A DNA stretch of 6,825 nucleotides. It comes from DATAFF01 sp044870245 (GTDB lineage: Bacteria > Pseudomonadota > Alphaproteobacteria > Rhizobiales > Aestuariivirgaceae). Below the pieces are notes generated by a model. It searched no databases and had not been told where the DNA came from. It saw nothing but the letters and a program-made list of their open reading frames with translations. Shown here piece after piece: positions 1 to 6,085 of this stretch. The translations under genes were made by a program, and so were the position numbers. The number at the start of each line of letters is the position of its first letter. Within the stretch, counting starts at the first letter, position 1. The stretch covers positions 1-6,825 of the forward strand of contig JBIOYR010000079.1 in the NCBI GenBank assembly GCA_044870245.1. The letters run 5' to 3'.

Positions 1-32
1 GCGTCAACCACGTAAATCCATATCGGGGGCCC

Positions 33-944
33 ATGACCTGCGAAATCGAACTGTCGAGAATTACCAATGATCCGCGCATGCAATGCCTGGACCCGGATCT
101 GCTCCGGGCCTTTGTCATCATCGCCGACACCAGAAGCTTCACCCGGGCTGCCGAGCGGCTGCTCAGGACCCAGCCAGCCATCTCGCTGCAGATGAAGCGG
201 CTGGAGGAGGCGGTCGGCAGATCGCTGCTCAAGCGCAATCCGCGGCTCGTCCGGCTGACGCCGGCCGGCGAGGTGCTGCTCGACTATGCGCGGCGAATCC
301 TGGCGCTCAACGACGATCTCCTGGCCCGCGTCAAGGAGCCCGACCTGGTCGGGACGGTGCGGCTTGGCACGCCTGAGGATTTCGCCACCATGCATCTCTC
401 CGGGGTGCTGGCGCGGTTCTCGCAGGCCTATCCCGGTGTCGCGCTGGAGGTGACCTGCGACCTTACCCTCAATCTCATCGAACGGTACCGCCAGGGGAAT
501 TTCGATCTCGCTCTCATCATGCGCGAGCCGTCGCTCGCCAGTGGCGGGACCCGGGTGTGGCGCGAGCCGCTGGTGTGGGTGACGGCGACGAACCTGCCGC
601 TGTCCAAGGAGAATGTGCTGCCGCTGGTGGTGGCACCCGCCCCTTGCGTGTACCGGCGGCGGGCCATCGGAGTCCTCGACAGGGCGGGGATCGCCTGGCG
701 CATCGCCTATACCTGCAGCTCGCTCGCCGGGTCGCTGGCGGCGGTGCGGGCCGGCCTTGGCACCACGGTGCTGCCGCGCGGAATGGTGCCCGGCGACCTG
801 CAGATGATCGACAGCGAGACGCTGCCCGATCTCAAGGAGGCGGAGTTCGCCCTGCTGGTCGGCCAGCCGCTCAGTCCGCCGGCCGAGCGGCTGCAGAGCC
901 AGATCACTCGGGCGCTGGAGATCGGCGGCTTCGACCAGAACTGA
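33..944 (+). CDS. LysR-family transcriptional regulator
   Basis: This is a DNA-binding regulator of the LysR family, 303 residues from the ATG at 33, or 288 from an in-frame ATG at 78. Seen: an N-terminal winged helix-turn-helix (residues ~20-75 from the first start) with the family hallmarks SFTRAAERL, QPAISLQMKRLE and RLTPAGEVLL. A periplasmic-binding-protein-like effector domain follows from about residue 105, beginning GTVRLGTPEDF. The ATG at 78 puts the usual short leader (MQCLDPDLLRAF) before the HTH, as is normal for the family. The ATG at 33 is preceded by a purine-rich GGGGG at 25-29. I could not decide firmly between them. The gene converges on the flavoenzyme gene, with 7 bp between stop codons. 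It may regulate the betaine genes, but it is not divergently placed as LysR genes often are, so the target and effector are unknown. Confidence 0.93.
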   Translation: MTCEIELSRITNDPRMQCLDPDLLRAFVIIADTRSFTRAAERLLRTQPAISLQMKRLEEAVGRSLLKRNPRLVRLTPAGEVLLDYARRILALNDDLLARVKEPDLVGTVRLGTPEDFATMHLSGVLARFSQAYPGVALEVTCDLTLNLIERYRQGNFDLALIMREPSLASGGTRVWREPLVWVTATNLPLSKENVLPLVVAPAPCVYRRRAIGVLDRAGIAWRIAYTCSSLAGSLAAVRAGLGTTVLPRGMVPGDLQMIDSETLPDLKEAEFALLVGQPLSPPAERLQSQITRALEIGGFDQN

Positions 945-951
945 AGGCTCG

Positions 952-3015
952 CTAGAGATCGCGGCAGAGACGCATGGCGTCGAGGATCGCCGCGTGGATG
1001 TTGCGGGCGGCCCAGGCATCGCCGATGCGGTAGAGGCTGAAGCTGCCGCGGTCGCCGGCACCCTCATCGGCGGGCTGGGCCCGCGCCGCCACCAGGTGGT
1101 GGAGGTCGACGACGCCCTCATTGCGCGACAGCGGCTTCAGCTCCTCATAAAGATCGGCATTGGGCAGGGTCGCGCTGTCGGCGACAACGAGATCGACCTG
1201 CCGCTCGCTCTCGGCACCGGAATAGCTGTTGGCAAGACGGGCGGTCAGCCCGTTGCCGCTGCGGCTCACCGCGAGGAGCCTGGTGTCGGGTGTGACCCTG
1301 ATCCCCGCCTTGTATATCTCGGCCATATGGGCCCCGAGATTGGTGTCGGACAGCTCGAGGCCAAGCGCCCGGTCCGGAGTGACCAGCTCGACAGCAGCAC
1401 CTTTCGACGCCAGCACCTCGGCGCAGGACAGCGCCGCGTGGCCGCCGCTCATGTCGACGACCAGCGCCTCGCGGCAGCCGCCGTCGCGCAAGGATGCGAT
1501 ATCGCCGGACAGCACGTCCCATACCGTCGCGGCGAGCTCCCGGCCGGGAAAGTCGCCGGTTTCCGGCAGGCCACCGGTGGCGATGATGACGACGTCCGGC
1601 GTCTCGGCGACGACGTCGCTGGCCGCTGCCAGGGTGTTGAGCCTGACATCGACGCCGAGCCGCGTCATTTCGCCGGCGAGCCAGCGGGCAATGCCGAGGA
1701 GCTCGCGCCGCCAGCTGGCCCGGGCGGCGAGCAGGATCTGGCCGCCCAACTCGCCCGAGGCCTCGAACAGCACGACGCGGTGACCGCGCAAGGCCGCGAC
1801 GCGCGCGGCTTCGAGGCCGCCCGGACCGCCGCCGACGACCACCACGGTCTTGGGCGCCCCCGGGGCACGCTCGATGACATGGTCGAGGGTGAGCTCGCGG
1901 CCGGTGGCGACATTGTGGAGGCAGAGCGCGTCCTTTCCCATGAGCACGCGGTCGACGCAGTAGCCCGCCCCGACGCAGGGTCGGATCTCCGCCTCACGAC
2001 CGCTGCCGAGCTTGGCGATGTGATGCGGGTCGGCGAGGAAGGCACGGGTCATGCCGACCATGTCGACGAGGCCCTGGCCGACGGCGTGAACGGCGGTCGC
2101 GGCATCGGTGATGCGGGTGGCGTGGAGGATCGGGATCGCGACCTCGGCGCGGATGGCGGCGGCGAGCTTCAAATAGGGGGCCGAGGGCAGCCACATGGTC
2201 GGCCAGATCTCGGCGCTTGCCTTGTAGTCGACGGCGGTGCCGCCGACCACGCTGATGAAGTCGATGAGGCCGGAGGCGGCATAAAAGCGGGCGATCTCGA
2301 GACAGTCCTCCTGGGTCAGGCCCTCCTTCAGCCGCTCGTCGCCCGGCATGCGGATGCCGATGATGTAGTCGTCGCCGACGGCGCGGCGGCAGCTTTCGAG
2401 AACTTCGAGACCGAAGCGCATGCGGTTGACCAGGCTGCCGCCATAGCCGTCGCGCCGGCGATTCATCGCTGGCGACCAGAACTGCTCGATGAGGGTTCCG
2501 GCCTGGGTCGATATCTCGACGCCATCGAGATCGCCGTCGCGGGCCCGGCGGACAGCTGCGGCATAATCATCGCGGATACGGCGGATATCGTGCGCTTCCA
2601 TCTCCGCCGGGAAGGATCGGTGGATCAGCTCGCGCAGTGGCGATGGCGCGAAGGCCGGCAGCCAGTTGATGTCGTCCCAGCGCTCGCGGCGGCCGCCATG
2701 GGTGAGCTGCACGGTGCAAACCGCGCCATGGCCATGGAGAGCGGCCGCCATCCGGCGATATTGCGGGATGACGGCATCGACTGCGCCATTGATCTGGCCG
2801 TAGTGGAAGGAGTTCTCGATCGAGACGGCGGTGGCACCGCCGAACTGCACGAGACCGACGCCGCCCTTCGCCTTCTCGCTTTCATAAGCGATGTAGCGAT
2901 CGGTGATGTTGCCATGGGCGGCGTAACCCGGGGCGTGGCTCGTCGACAGGAAGCGGTTGCGGATGGTGACGCCCTTGAGCGCCAGCGGTCGAAACAGCGG
3001 ATCGAGGGGCGCCAT
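952..3015 (-). CDS. DgcA/StcD-like FMN/FAD iron-sulfur oxidoreductase (tertiary-amine demethylase type)
   Basis: This is a 687-residue flavoenzyme of the Old Yellow Enzyme/trimethylamine dehydrogenase family. Its length and C-terminus (LYRIGDAWAARNIHAAILDA) closely resemble Pseudomonas DgcA, the dimethylglycine demethylase, as I recall that sequence. Residues 1-~345 form the FMN-binding TIM barrel (IRNRFLST at 18-25, THGGRR at 105-110, GMTRAFLADP at 321-330). A cysteine cluster follows at C347, C353 and C365. From 390 come the dinucleotide-binding domains, with VVVVGGGPGG at 391-400 and an acidic E418 for FAD. The second Rossmann motif (~517-530) is degenerate, arguing against NAD(P)H binding. 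Expected reaction: oxidative N-demethylation, with electrons passed to a partner such as DgcB/ETF. It sits 15 nt downstream of the Rieske gene, so the two are probably co-transcribed. Oddities: the usual HGAH-type substrate motif reads STQA (169-172), and one of four Fe-S cysteines is A350. StcD-like activity on another betaine derivative is an alternative. Confidence 0.88.
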   Translation of the reverse strand: MAPLDPLFRPLALKGVTIRNRFLSTSHAPGYAAHGNITDRYIAYESEKAKGGVGLVQFGGATAVSIENSFHYGQINGAVDAVIPQYRRMAAALHGHGAVCTVQLTHGGRRERWDDINWLPAFAPSPLRELIHRSFPAEMEAHDIRRIRDDYAAAVRRARDGDLDGVEISTQAGTLIEQFWSPAMNRRRDGYGGSLVNRMRFGLEVLESCRRAVGDDYIIGIRMPGDERLKEGLTQEDCLEIARFYAASGLIDFISVVGGTAVDYKASAEIWPTMWLPSAPYLKLAAAIRAEVAIPILHATRITDAATAVHAVGQGLVDMVGMTRAFLADPHHIAKLGSGREAEIRPCVGAGYCVDRVLMGKDALCLHNVATGRELTLDHVIERAPGAPKTVVVVGGGPGGLEAARVAALRGHRVVLFEASGELGGQILLAARASWRRELLGIARWLAGEMTRLGVDVRLNTLAAASDVVAETPDVVIIATGGLPETGDFPGRELAATVWDVLSGDIASLRDGGCREALVVDMSGGHAALSCAEVLASKGAAVELVTPDRALGLELSDTNLGAHMAEIYKAGIRVTPDTRLLAVSRSGNGLTARLANSYSGAESERQVDLVVADSATLPNADLYEELKPLSRNEGVVDLHHLVAARAQPADEGAGDRGSFSLYRIGDAWAARNIHAAILDAMRLCRDL

Positions 3016-3030
3016 TCAGGGGCTCACGTT
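3016..3030 (-). other. 15-nt intercistronic gap of the Rieske/flavoenzyme operon
   Basis: Only 15 nt separate the Rieske TGA (3033-3031) from the flavoenzyme ATG (3015). The gap holds a weak purine-rich GTGAG and no terminator. This supports a single transcript and possible translational coupling. Confidence 0.7.
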
Positions 3031-4158
3031 TCAGACGAGATCAAGGCGGTCCAGCACCCACAGCCCGAGCGCCTGCACCATGTCGTCGCGCCAGGACAGG
3101 GGCCCTGGACGGTAGAGCACCGATTGCAGCGCCAGCTGCTGCTTCTCGAGGATCCCGACGTCCTCGCGGCCGACCGCCTCCCAGCGCCGGTAATAGGCCT
3201 CGGCCTCGGCGAAGCGCGGATCGGAGCGGACGTCCTCGGGGAAGCAGCCACCGATCTCGAGGCGGGAGCGGTCGTGGGCGAGCGGGGTTACGTTGAGCCA
3301 CCACATCGAGTCCTGCGCTACGGCGAACTGGCAAGTCGGCAGGATCAGGGTGAAATAGGTGCCCTGGCGGGCATCCTCATCGAGGCCCGGGATCGGCGAA
3401 AATGGCGGCTCCTCGCCCGGCAGCGTCGCGATGCTGCGACCGGAGATGACCTGGATGCACAGCCAATCCCCCTTGGCAGGAAGGGTGCGCGAGTGCTGGG
3501 CTCCGACCGTCGCCTTGTGAACGATGCCGGTGTGGTAGGTCTCCATGGCGTTTTCGAGAAGGAGCTTCCAGTTGCAGCGCGGCTCGAGAACGATGTCCCA
3601 GGCCCAGCGCATGCGGTCGAGCCGGTGCGAGGCAAAACGCTCCGGCATGTCGCCAAGGTGCTCGGCAAGAGAAGGACCGCCATCGGCAAAATTGGCGAAG
3701 AGGAAGCCGGCGAAGGACTCGAGCCGGAGCGGCACGAGACCGTTCTCCACGCGGTCGAAGCCCTCGGCATCCTTCATGTCGGGACAGCCATAAAGGCGGC
3801 CATCGTCGAAATAGCTCCAGGCGTGATAGGGGCAGACGATCCGCCCGCCGGTGTTGCCCCTGCCCTCGAGCAGAATGGAGCCGCGATGGCGGCAGTAATT
3901 GGCGAAGCAGCGCAATTGACCGTCACGGCTGCGCAGCAGCACGACCGGCCCGCCGGGCGTGTCGAAGCTCCGGTAGTCTCCGGGATTGGGGAGCTGGTCG
4001 TCGCGACACAGGAAGAACCAGTGCTTGAGGAAGATCTTCTCGCGCTCGCGGCGGAAGATCTCCGGATCGGTGTAGAAACCTGCCGGCATTGAACGGGCAC
4101 GGTTGAGCGGCGCGGCAGCGGCACCGATTTCACCAGGTGCAAAATTCATGAAGGACAT
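3031..4158 (-). CDS. Rieske non-heme iron oxygenase, quaternary-amine monooxygenase type (GbcA/Stc2/CntA-like)
   Basis: This is the oxygenase subunit of a ring-hydroxylating-type Rieske enzyme, 375 residues from the ATG at 4158. The N-terminal Rieske domain has C89-x-H91, then 17 residues, then C109-x2-H112, which binds the [2Fe-2S] cluster. The C-terminal catalytic domain shows the mononuclear iron ligands H209 and H214 (ETYHTGIVH) with D333 (GREDVGILEKQQ). The residue three before H209 is Glu206. Classical aromatic dioxygenases have a bridging Asp there, while carnitine monooxygenase CntA has Glu. This, with a DgcA-like gene immediately downstream, points to N-demethylation of a betaine-like quaternary amine. 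The open frame extends upstream to 4284, but that part is low quality and overlaps a promoter-like region, so I chose 4158 (4149 is also possible). A reductase partner is not in the window. The exact substrate (glycine betaine, stachydrine, carnitine or other) cannot be read from sequence alone. Confidence 0.9.
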   Translation of the reverse strand: MSFMNFAPGEIGAAAAPLNRARSMPAGFYTDPEIFRREREKIFLKHWFFLCRDDQLPNPGDYRSFDTPGGPVVLLRSRDGQLRCFANYCRHRGSILLEGRGNTGGRIVCPYHAWSYFDDGRLYGCPDMKDAEGFDRVENGLVPLRLESFAGFLFANFADGGPSLAEHLGDMPERFASHRLDRMRWAWDIVLEPRCNWKLLLENAMETYHTGIVHKATVGAQHSRTLPAKGDWLCIQVISGRSIATLPGEEPPFSPIPGLDEDARQGTYFTLILPTCQFAVAQDSMWWLNVTPLAHDRSRLEIGGCFPEDVRSDPRFAEAEAYYRRWEAVGREDVGILEKQQLALQSVLYRPGPLSWRDDMVQALGLWVLDRLDLV

Positions 4159-4250
4159 CCCATCGATCGCCGCCTCAAGCCTCCGTCGGCGAAATTCGCA
4201 AGTCAAGTCAACGGTCGCGGAAGAGGGCGCAAGGCAGCCATTCCGGCAAA

Positions 4251-4275
4251 GGAACAGGTGGAGGGCACGGACGTT
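4251..4275 (+). promoter_or_regulatory. Candidate EcfG general-stress sigma-factor promoter
   Basis: GGAAC at 4251-4255 is followed by exactly 16 nt and then CGTT at 4272-4275. This matches the published alphaproteobacterial EcfG (sigma-EcfG) consensus GGAAC-N16/17-CGTT. It lies about 77 bp upstream of the BON-protein ATG and faces it. BON-domain envelope/stress proteins are common members of this regulon, so the context fits. No experiment or genome-wide scan backs this single match. Confidence 0.65.
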
Positions 4276-4341
4276 GTCCTGCATGCCGTCGCGCGAGCGG
4301 CGTGCAGCGCCACGGCACCAGCTTCACACAGCTTCACCCAC

Positions 4342-4347
4342 AGGAGG
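4342..4347 (+). promoter_or_regulatory. Shine-Dalgarno AGGAGG that fixes the BON-protein start
   Basis: A perfect AGGAGG sits 5 nt before the ATG at 4353. It rules in this start over the in-frame ATG at 4302, which has no comparable site and would add a 17-residue unstructured leader. Confidence 0.85.
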
Positions 4348-4352
4348 AACAG

Positions 4353-5399
4353 ATGGCAGAGCGAGACCGCTTCAGAAGTGACGAGCGATGGGGTCGGGAC
4401 GACGACTGGCGCCGCGAAGGGAGCTCCTATCGCTCGGGCGACGAGTCACGGCGCGGCTTCGGAGAGGGAACCGAGGACTATTATCGCAGCCGGGACTTCG
4501 GCTCGCGGGGCGAGTTTGGCCGAGGCGACTTCGGGCGCAGCGATTATGGCCGCAGCGACTATGGTCAGGGCCGGGGCGATTTCGGCCGCGACTATGGCCG
4601 CGGCCGGGATTACGGCAGCTCGTTCGGCGATCAGTCGTTCGGCGGCGGCGATTATGGCCGCGACTTCGGGCGTGGCGAATTCGGTCGCAGCGATTTCGGT
4701 CGTGGTGACTTCGGCAGAAGCGACCGGAACCGGTCAGGCGACTGGAGCCGCTCGGATTTCGACCGTCCCGAGGCCAGGCGATGGAGCGGCTCGGATTACG
4801 GGCGCGATCAACGGGGCACTTACGGGGGCTTGGGCTATGGCGGCAGCCGGTCGGGCTTCGGCCGCTATGGCGAAGGCAGCTTCGGTGGCTATGGCCAGTA
4901 TGGGCGGGACTATGGCAGCCGTTATGGCGGCGATTTTGGCCGCGGTGACTTCCAGAACCAGCGCGAGGATGACCGAGGCTTCATCGAACGGGTTGCGGAA
5001 GCGGTTTCCTCCTGGTTCGGCAGCGATGAAGGTCAGTATCGACACCATCGCGGGCGCGGGCCAAAGGGTTATGCCCGCTCGGACGACCGGATCCGCGAGG
5101 ACGTGTCCGACCGGTTGGGCGATGACTGGCTGGTCGATGCCACCGAAATCGAGGTCGCCGTGCTCAATGGCGAGGTGACGCTGTCCGGCACGGTGGACCG
5201 CCGCGAACAACGGCGGCGGGCTGAAGATGTCGCCGAGTCGGTGTCGGGCGTGAAACACGTCCAGAACAATATCCGGGTGAGCGGCACCACGACTGCCGGT
5301 TTCGGCAATGAACCCGGAACGACGTCGACCAGCAGCGGCGCCTCGAGCGGAACCTATGGATCGACCGCGACCAGCCGGAAAACAGGCAGCTCGACGTGA
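4353..5399 (+). CDS. BON-domain protein with long Arg/Gly/aromatic low-complexity region
   Basis: The product has 348 residues and no signal peptide or membrane span. Residues 1-~45 are charged and Arg/Asp rich. Residues ~48-200 are a degenerate [F/Y]-G-R-[G/S]-[D/E] repeat region, almost certainly disordered. A short amphipathic segment follows (FIERVAEAVSSWFGSDE, 210-226). Then come HRGRGPKGYARSDDRIRED (232-250) and a BON domain at about 243-309, with the recognisable ending GEVTLSGTV...VSGVKHVQNNIRV. A Ser/Thr/Gly tail (310-348) closes it. BON domains (OsmY and others) are linked to osmotic/envelope stress and lipid or surface binding. Proteins carrying the SWFG segment plus a BON domain are, to my knowledge, common uncharacterised stress-type proteins of Alphaproteobacteria. 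A candidate EcfG promoter lies upstream and a strong terminator downstream, so it is probably monocistronic. The precise role is unknown. Confidence 0.92.
   Translation: MAERDRFRSDERWGRDDDWRREGSSYRSGDESRRGFGEGTEDYYRSRDFGSRGEFGRGDFGRSDYGRSDYGQGRGDFGRDYGRGRDYGSSFGDQSFGGGDYGRDFGRGEFGRSDFGRGDFGRSDRNRSGDWSRSDFDRPEARRWSGSDYGRDQRGTYGGLGYGGSRSGFGRYGEGSFGGYGQYGRDYGSRYGGDFGRGDFQNQREDDRGFIERVAEAVSSWFGSDEGQYRHHRGRGPKGYARSDDRIREDVSDRLGDDWLVDATEIEVAVLNGEVTLSGTVDRREQRRRAEDVAESVSGVKHVQNNIRVSGTTTAGFGNEPGTTSTSSGASSGTYGSTATSRKTGSST
4494..4952 (+). repeat. Degenerate 15-bp coding repeats, [F/Y]GR[G/S][D/E] pentapeptides
   Basis: Within the BON gene, 15-bp units encode pentapeptides such as FGRGD, FGRSD and YGRSD. 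In-register tandem runs occur at 4515-4559 (three units) and 4665-4724 (four units: FGRGE, FGRSD, FGRGD, FGRSD). Looser GR/DYG/DFG units lie between and after them. Third bases vary between units, so the repeat is kept at the protein level and is not a fresh DNA duplication. Confidence 0.8.
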
Positions 5400-5438
5400 A
5401 GATGTGCTAAAAAAGTTGCCATTCGTTAAAAAAGGATG

Positions 5439-5464
5439 AAGGCGCCCTTCGGGGCGCCTTTTTT
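5439..5464 (+). terminator. Rho-independent terminator with UUCG tetraloop
   Basis: A perfect 9-bp stem (5439-5447 pairing with 5452-5460) is capped by the TTCG loop at 5448-5451, closed by C-G. The run of T at 5459-5464 follows, then A and more T. It lies 40 bp after the BON stop codon and should end that transcript. On the opposite strand a run of six T (5433-5428) lies five bases after the stem, so weak bidirectional activity is possible. Confidence 0.93.
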
Positions 5465-5556
5465 ATTTGCCTGGACTGGCGACTCACCCGAGATTGTGAT
5501 GGGGCAGACAGGAGTCGCGTCGGGGTTTACGACACTTGTGAGGGGGCAATCGTAAG

Positions 5557-5820
5557 ATGGCAGACAATGTCGTCAATTTGTTCGGCGCGGAGGTACAGAC
5601 GCAAGCTGAAGGGCAGCCGAACGCCACCGTCATCGAGGAGCTGGAACGGCTGTTGCAGGCGGCGCGAGCCGGCGAGATCATCGGGCTCGCCGGCAGCTAT
5701 GTCCATCGTGACAAGGTGGTGACCTATTCCTTTGCCGGAATTGTCGGCAGCTATGGGCTGATCGGCGGCCTTGACTGCGTCAAGGAACGGTTGGTCCGGA
5801 TCGCCCTGGCAAAGGATTGA
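5557..5820 (+). CDS. 87-residue protein of unknown function
   Basis: The start at 5557 is preceded by GAGGGGG (5540-5546), 10 nt upstream. The product is a soluble protein with no signal peptide or membrane span. Residues 23-42 (NATVIEELERLLQAARAGEI) look like an amphipathic helix. They are followed by GLAGSYVHRDKVVTYSFAG, probably two beta strands, then a glycine-rich turn and a C-terminal helix (LDCVKERLVRIALA). The layout (helix, 'AGEI-x-GLAG', strand, strand, helix) reminds me of small proteins seen in proteobacterial and prophage genomes, but I do not recognise a named family. It stands alone between the terminator and a convergent small gene. Coding quality and ribosome-binding site make it a likely real gene; its function cannot be inferred. 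Confidence 0.75.
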   Translation: MADNVVNLFGAEVQTQAEGQPNATVIEELERLLQAARAGEIIGLAGSYVHRDKVVTYSFAGIVGSYGLIGGLDCVKERLVRIALAKD

Positions 5821-5846
5821 AAGAACGGTCATCTTCCTGATTCGAC

Positions 5847-5860
5847 GCCGAAATATCGGC
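5847..5860. other. Short hairpin between convergent small genes
   Basis: GCCGA-AATA-TCGGC forms a 5-bp stem with a 4-nt loop in the 71-bp gap between the stop codons at 5820 and 5892. It has no T run, so it is at best a weak or Rho-assisted terminator. Confidence 0.2.
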
Positions 5861-5891
5861 TGGCATTGCCGTTGGAGCAGGTCCTTTCGAG

Positions 5892-6005
5892 CTACCAGAG
5901 CAGGTGACCGAACTGAACCGCTGCCATGACGAGGAGCAGGACGGCCCAGGCCGCGAGGGCCTGCTTGATACCGGCCCGTTTTTCTTCCTGATAATCGGAC
6001 ACCAT
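5892..6005 (-). CDS. 37-residue single-span membrane protein
   Basis: Starting from the ATG at 6005 the product is 37 residues: a charged N-terminus (MVSDYQEEKRAGIKQ), then a hydrophobic helix at about residues 16-36 (ALAAWAVLLLVMAAVQFGHL), ending in Trp. A good AGGGAGA (6017-6011) lies 5 nt before this ATG. That is why I prefer it over the in-frame ATG at 6104, whose extra 33 residues look non-coding and run into the heptamer repeats. The positive charges before the span suggest an N-in orientation. Small single-span proteins of this kind often bind and modulate larger membrane proteins, but nothing here identifies a partner. It is convergent with the 87-residue gene. Confidence 0.6.
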   Translation of the reverse strand: MVSDYQEEKRAGIKQALAAWAVLLLVMAAVQFGHLLW

Positions 6006-6010
6006 TTTCG

Positions 6011-6017
6011 TCTCCCT
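6011..6017 (-). promoter_or_regulatory. Shine-Dalgarno of the 37-residue membrane protein
   Basis: AGGGAGA on the minus strand, 5 nt before the ATG at 6005. It decides the start of this very small gene. Confidence 0.6.
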
Positions 6018-6085
6018 GTTTTGCTGCGCGCACAGTGTCAGGGCGGCCGGCCGGCGTCTGTGGGGAAGGTCACAAACGGAAAAAA

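Larger units (their letters stand above)
4159..4352. promoter_or_regulatory. Divergent regulatory region between the Rieske operon and the BON gene
   Basis: This region of about 194 bp separates two divergent genes and should carry both promoters. On the minus strand, reading toward the Rieske gene, two overlapping TTGACT hexamers lie in TTGACTTGACTTG (4211-4199), about 50 bp before the ATG at 4158. No good -10 box follows. Next to them is a short inverted repeat, GCGAA-A-TTCGC (4189-4199), which could be an operator. On the plus strand there is an EcfG-like promoter, listed separately. The operator and minus-strand promoter are guesses from pattern only. Confidence 0.4.

Noticed and set aside
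994..4092. A 1032-residue plus-strand open frame running antisense through both the flavoenzyme and the Rieske gene.
   Set aside because: It is the mirror of GC-rich codons in two well-supported genes. The translation is Ala/Gly/Asp/Val/Arg-rich with no domain, crosses the boundary of two genes, and has no ribosome-binding site of note. Its length is a codon-bias artefact.
4131..4139. Palindrome CACC-A-GGTG as a possible operator.
   Set aside because: It lies inside the Rieske coding sequence and is short enough to occur by chance.
4159..4284. N-terminal extension of the Rieske protein to an ATG at 4284.
   Set aside because: The added 42 residues have no resemblance to the family, and they cover the likely promoter of the operon and the EcfG-like site of the opposite gene.
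4258..5178. A 306-residue plus-strand frame overlapping the BON gene.
   Set aside because: Its Ala/Thr/Ser/Gly-rich product comes from reading the repetitive GC-rich BON coding region in another frame. The BON frame has the Shine-Dalgarno, domain and terminator.
6044..6053. Perfect 10-bp palindrome CGGCCGGCCG as a regulatory site.
   Set aside because: In GC-rich DNA such GGCC/CCGG runs are common, and no second copy or spacing to a promoter supports a role.
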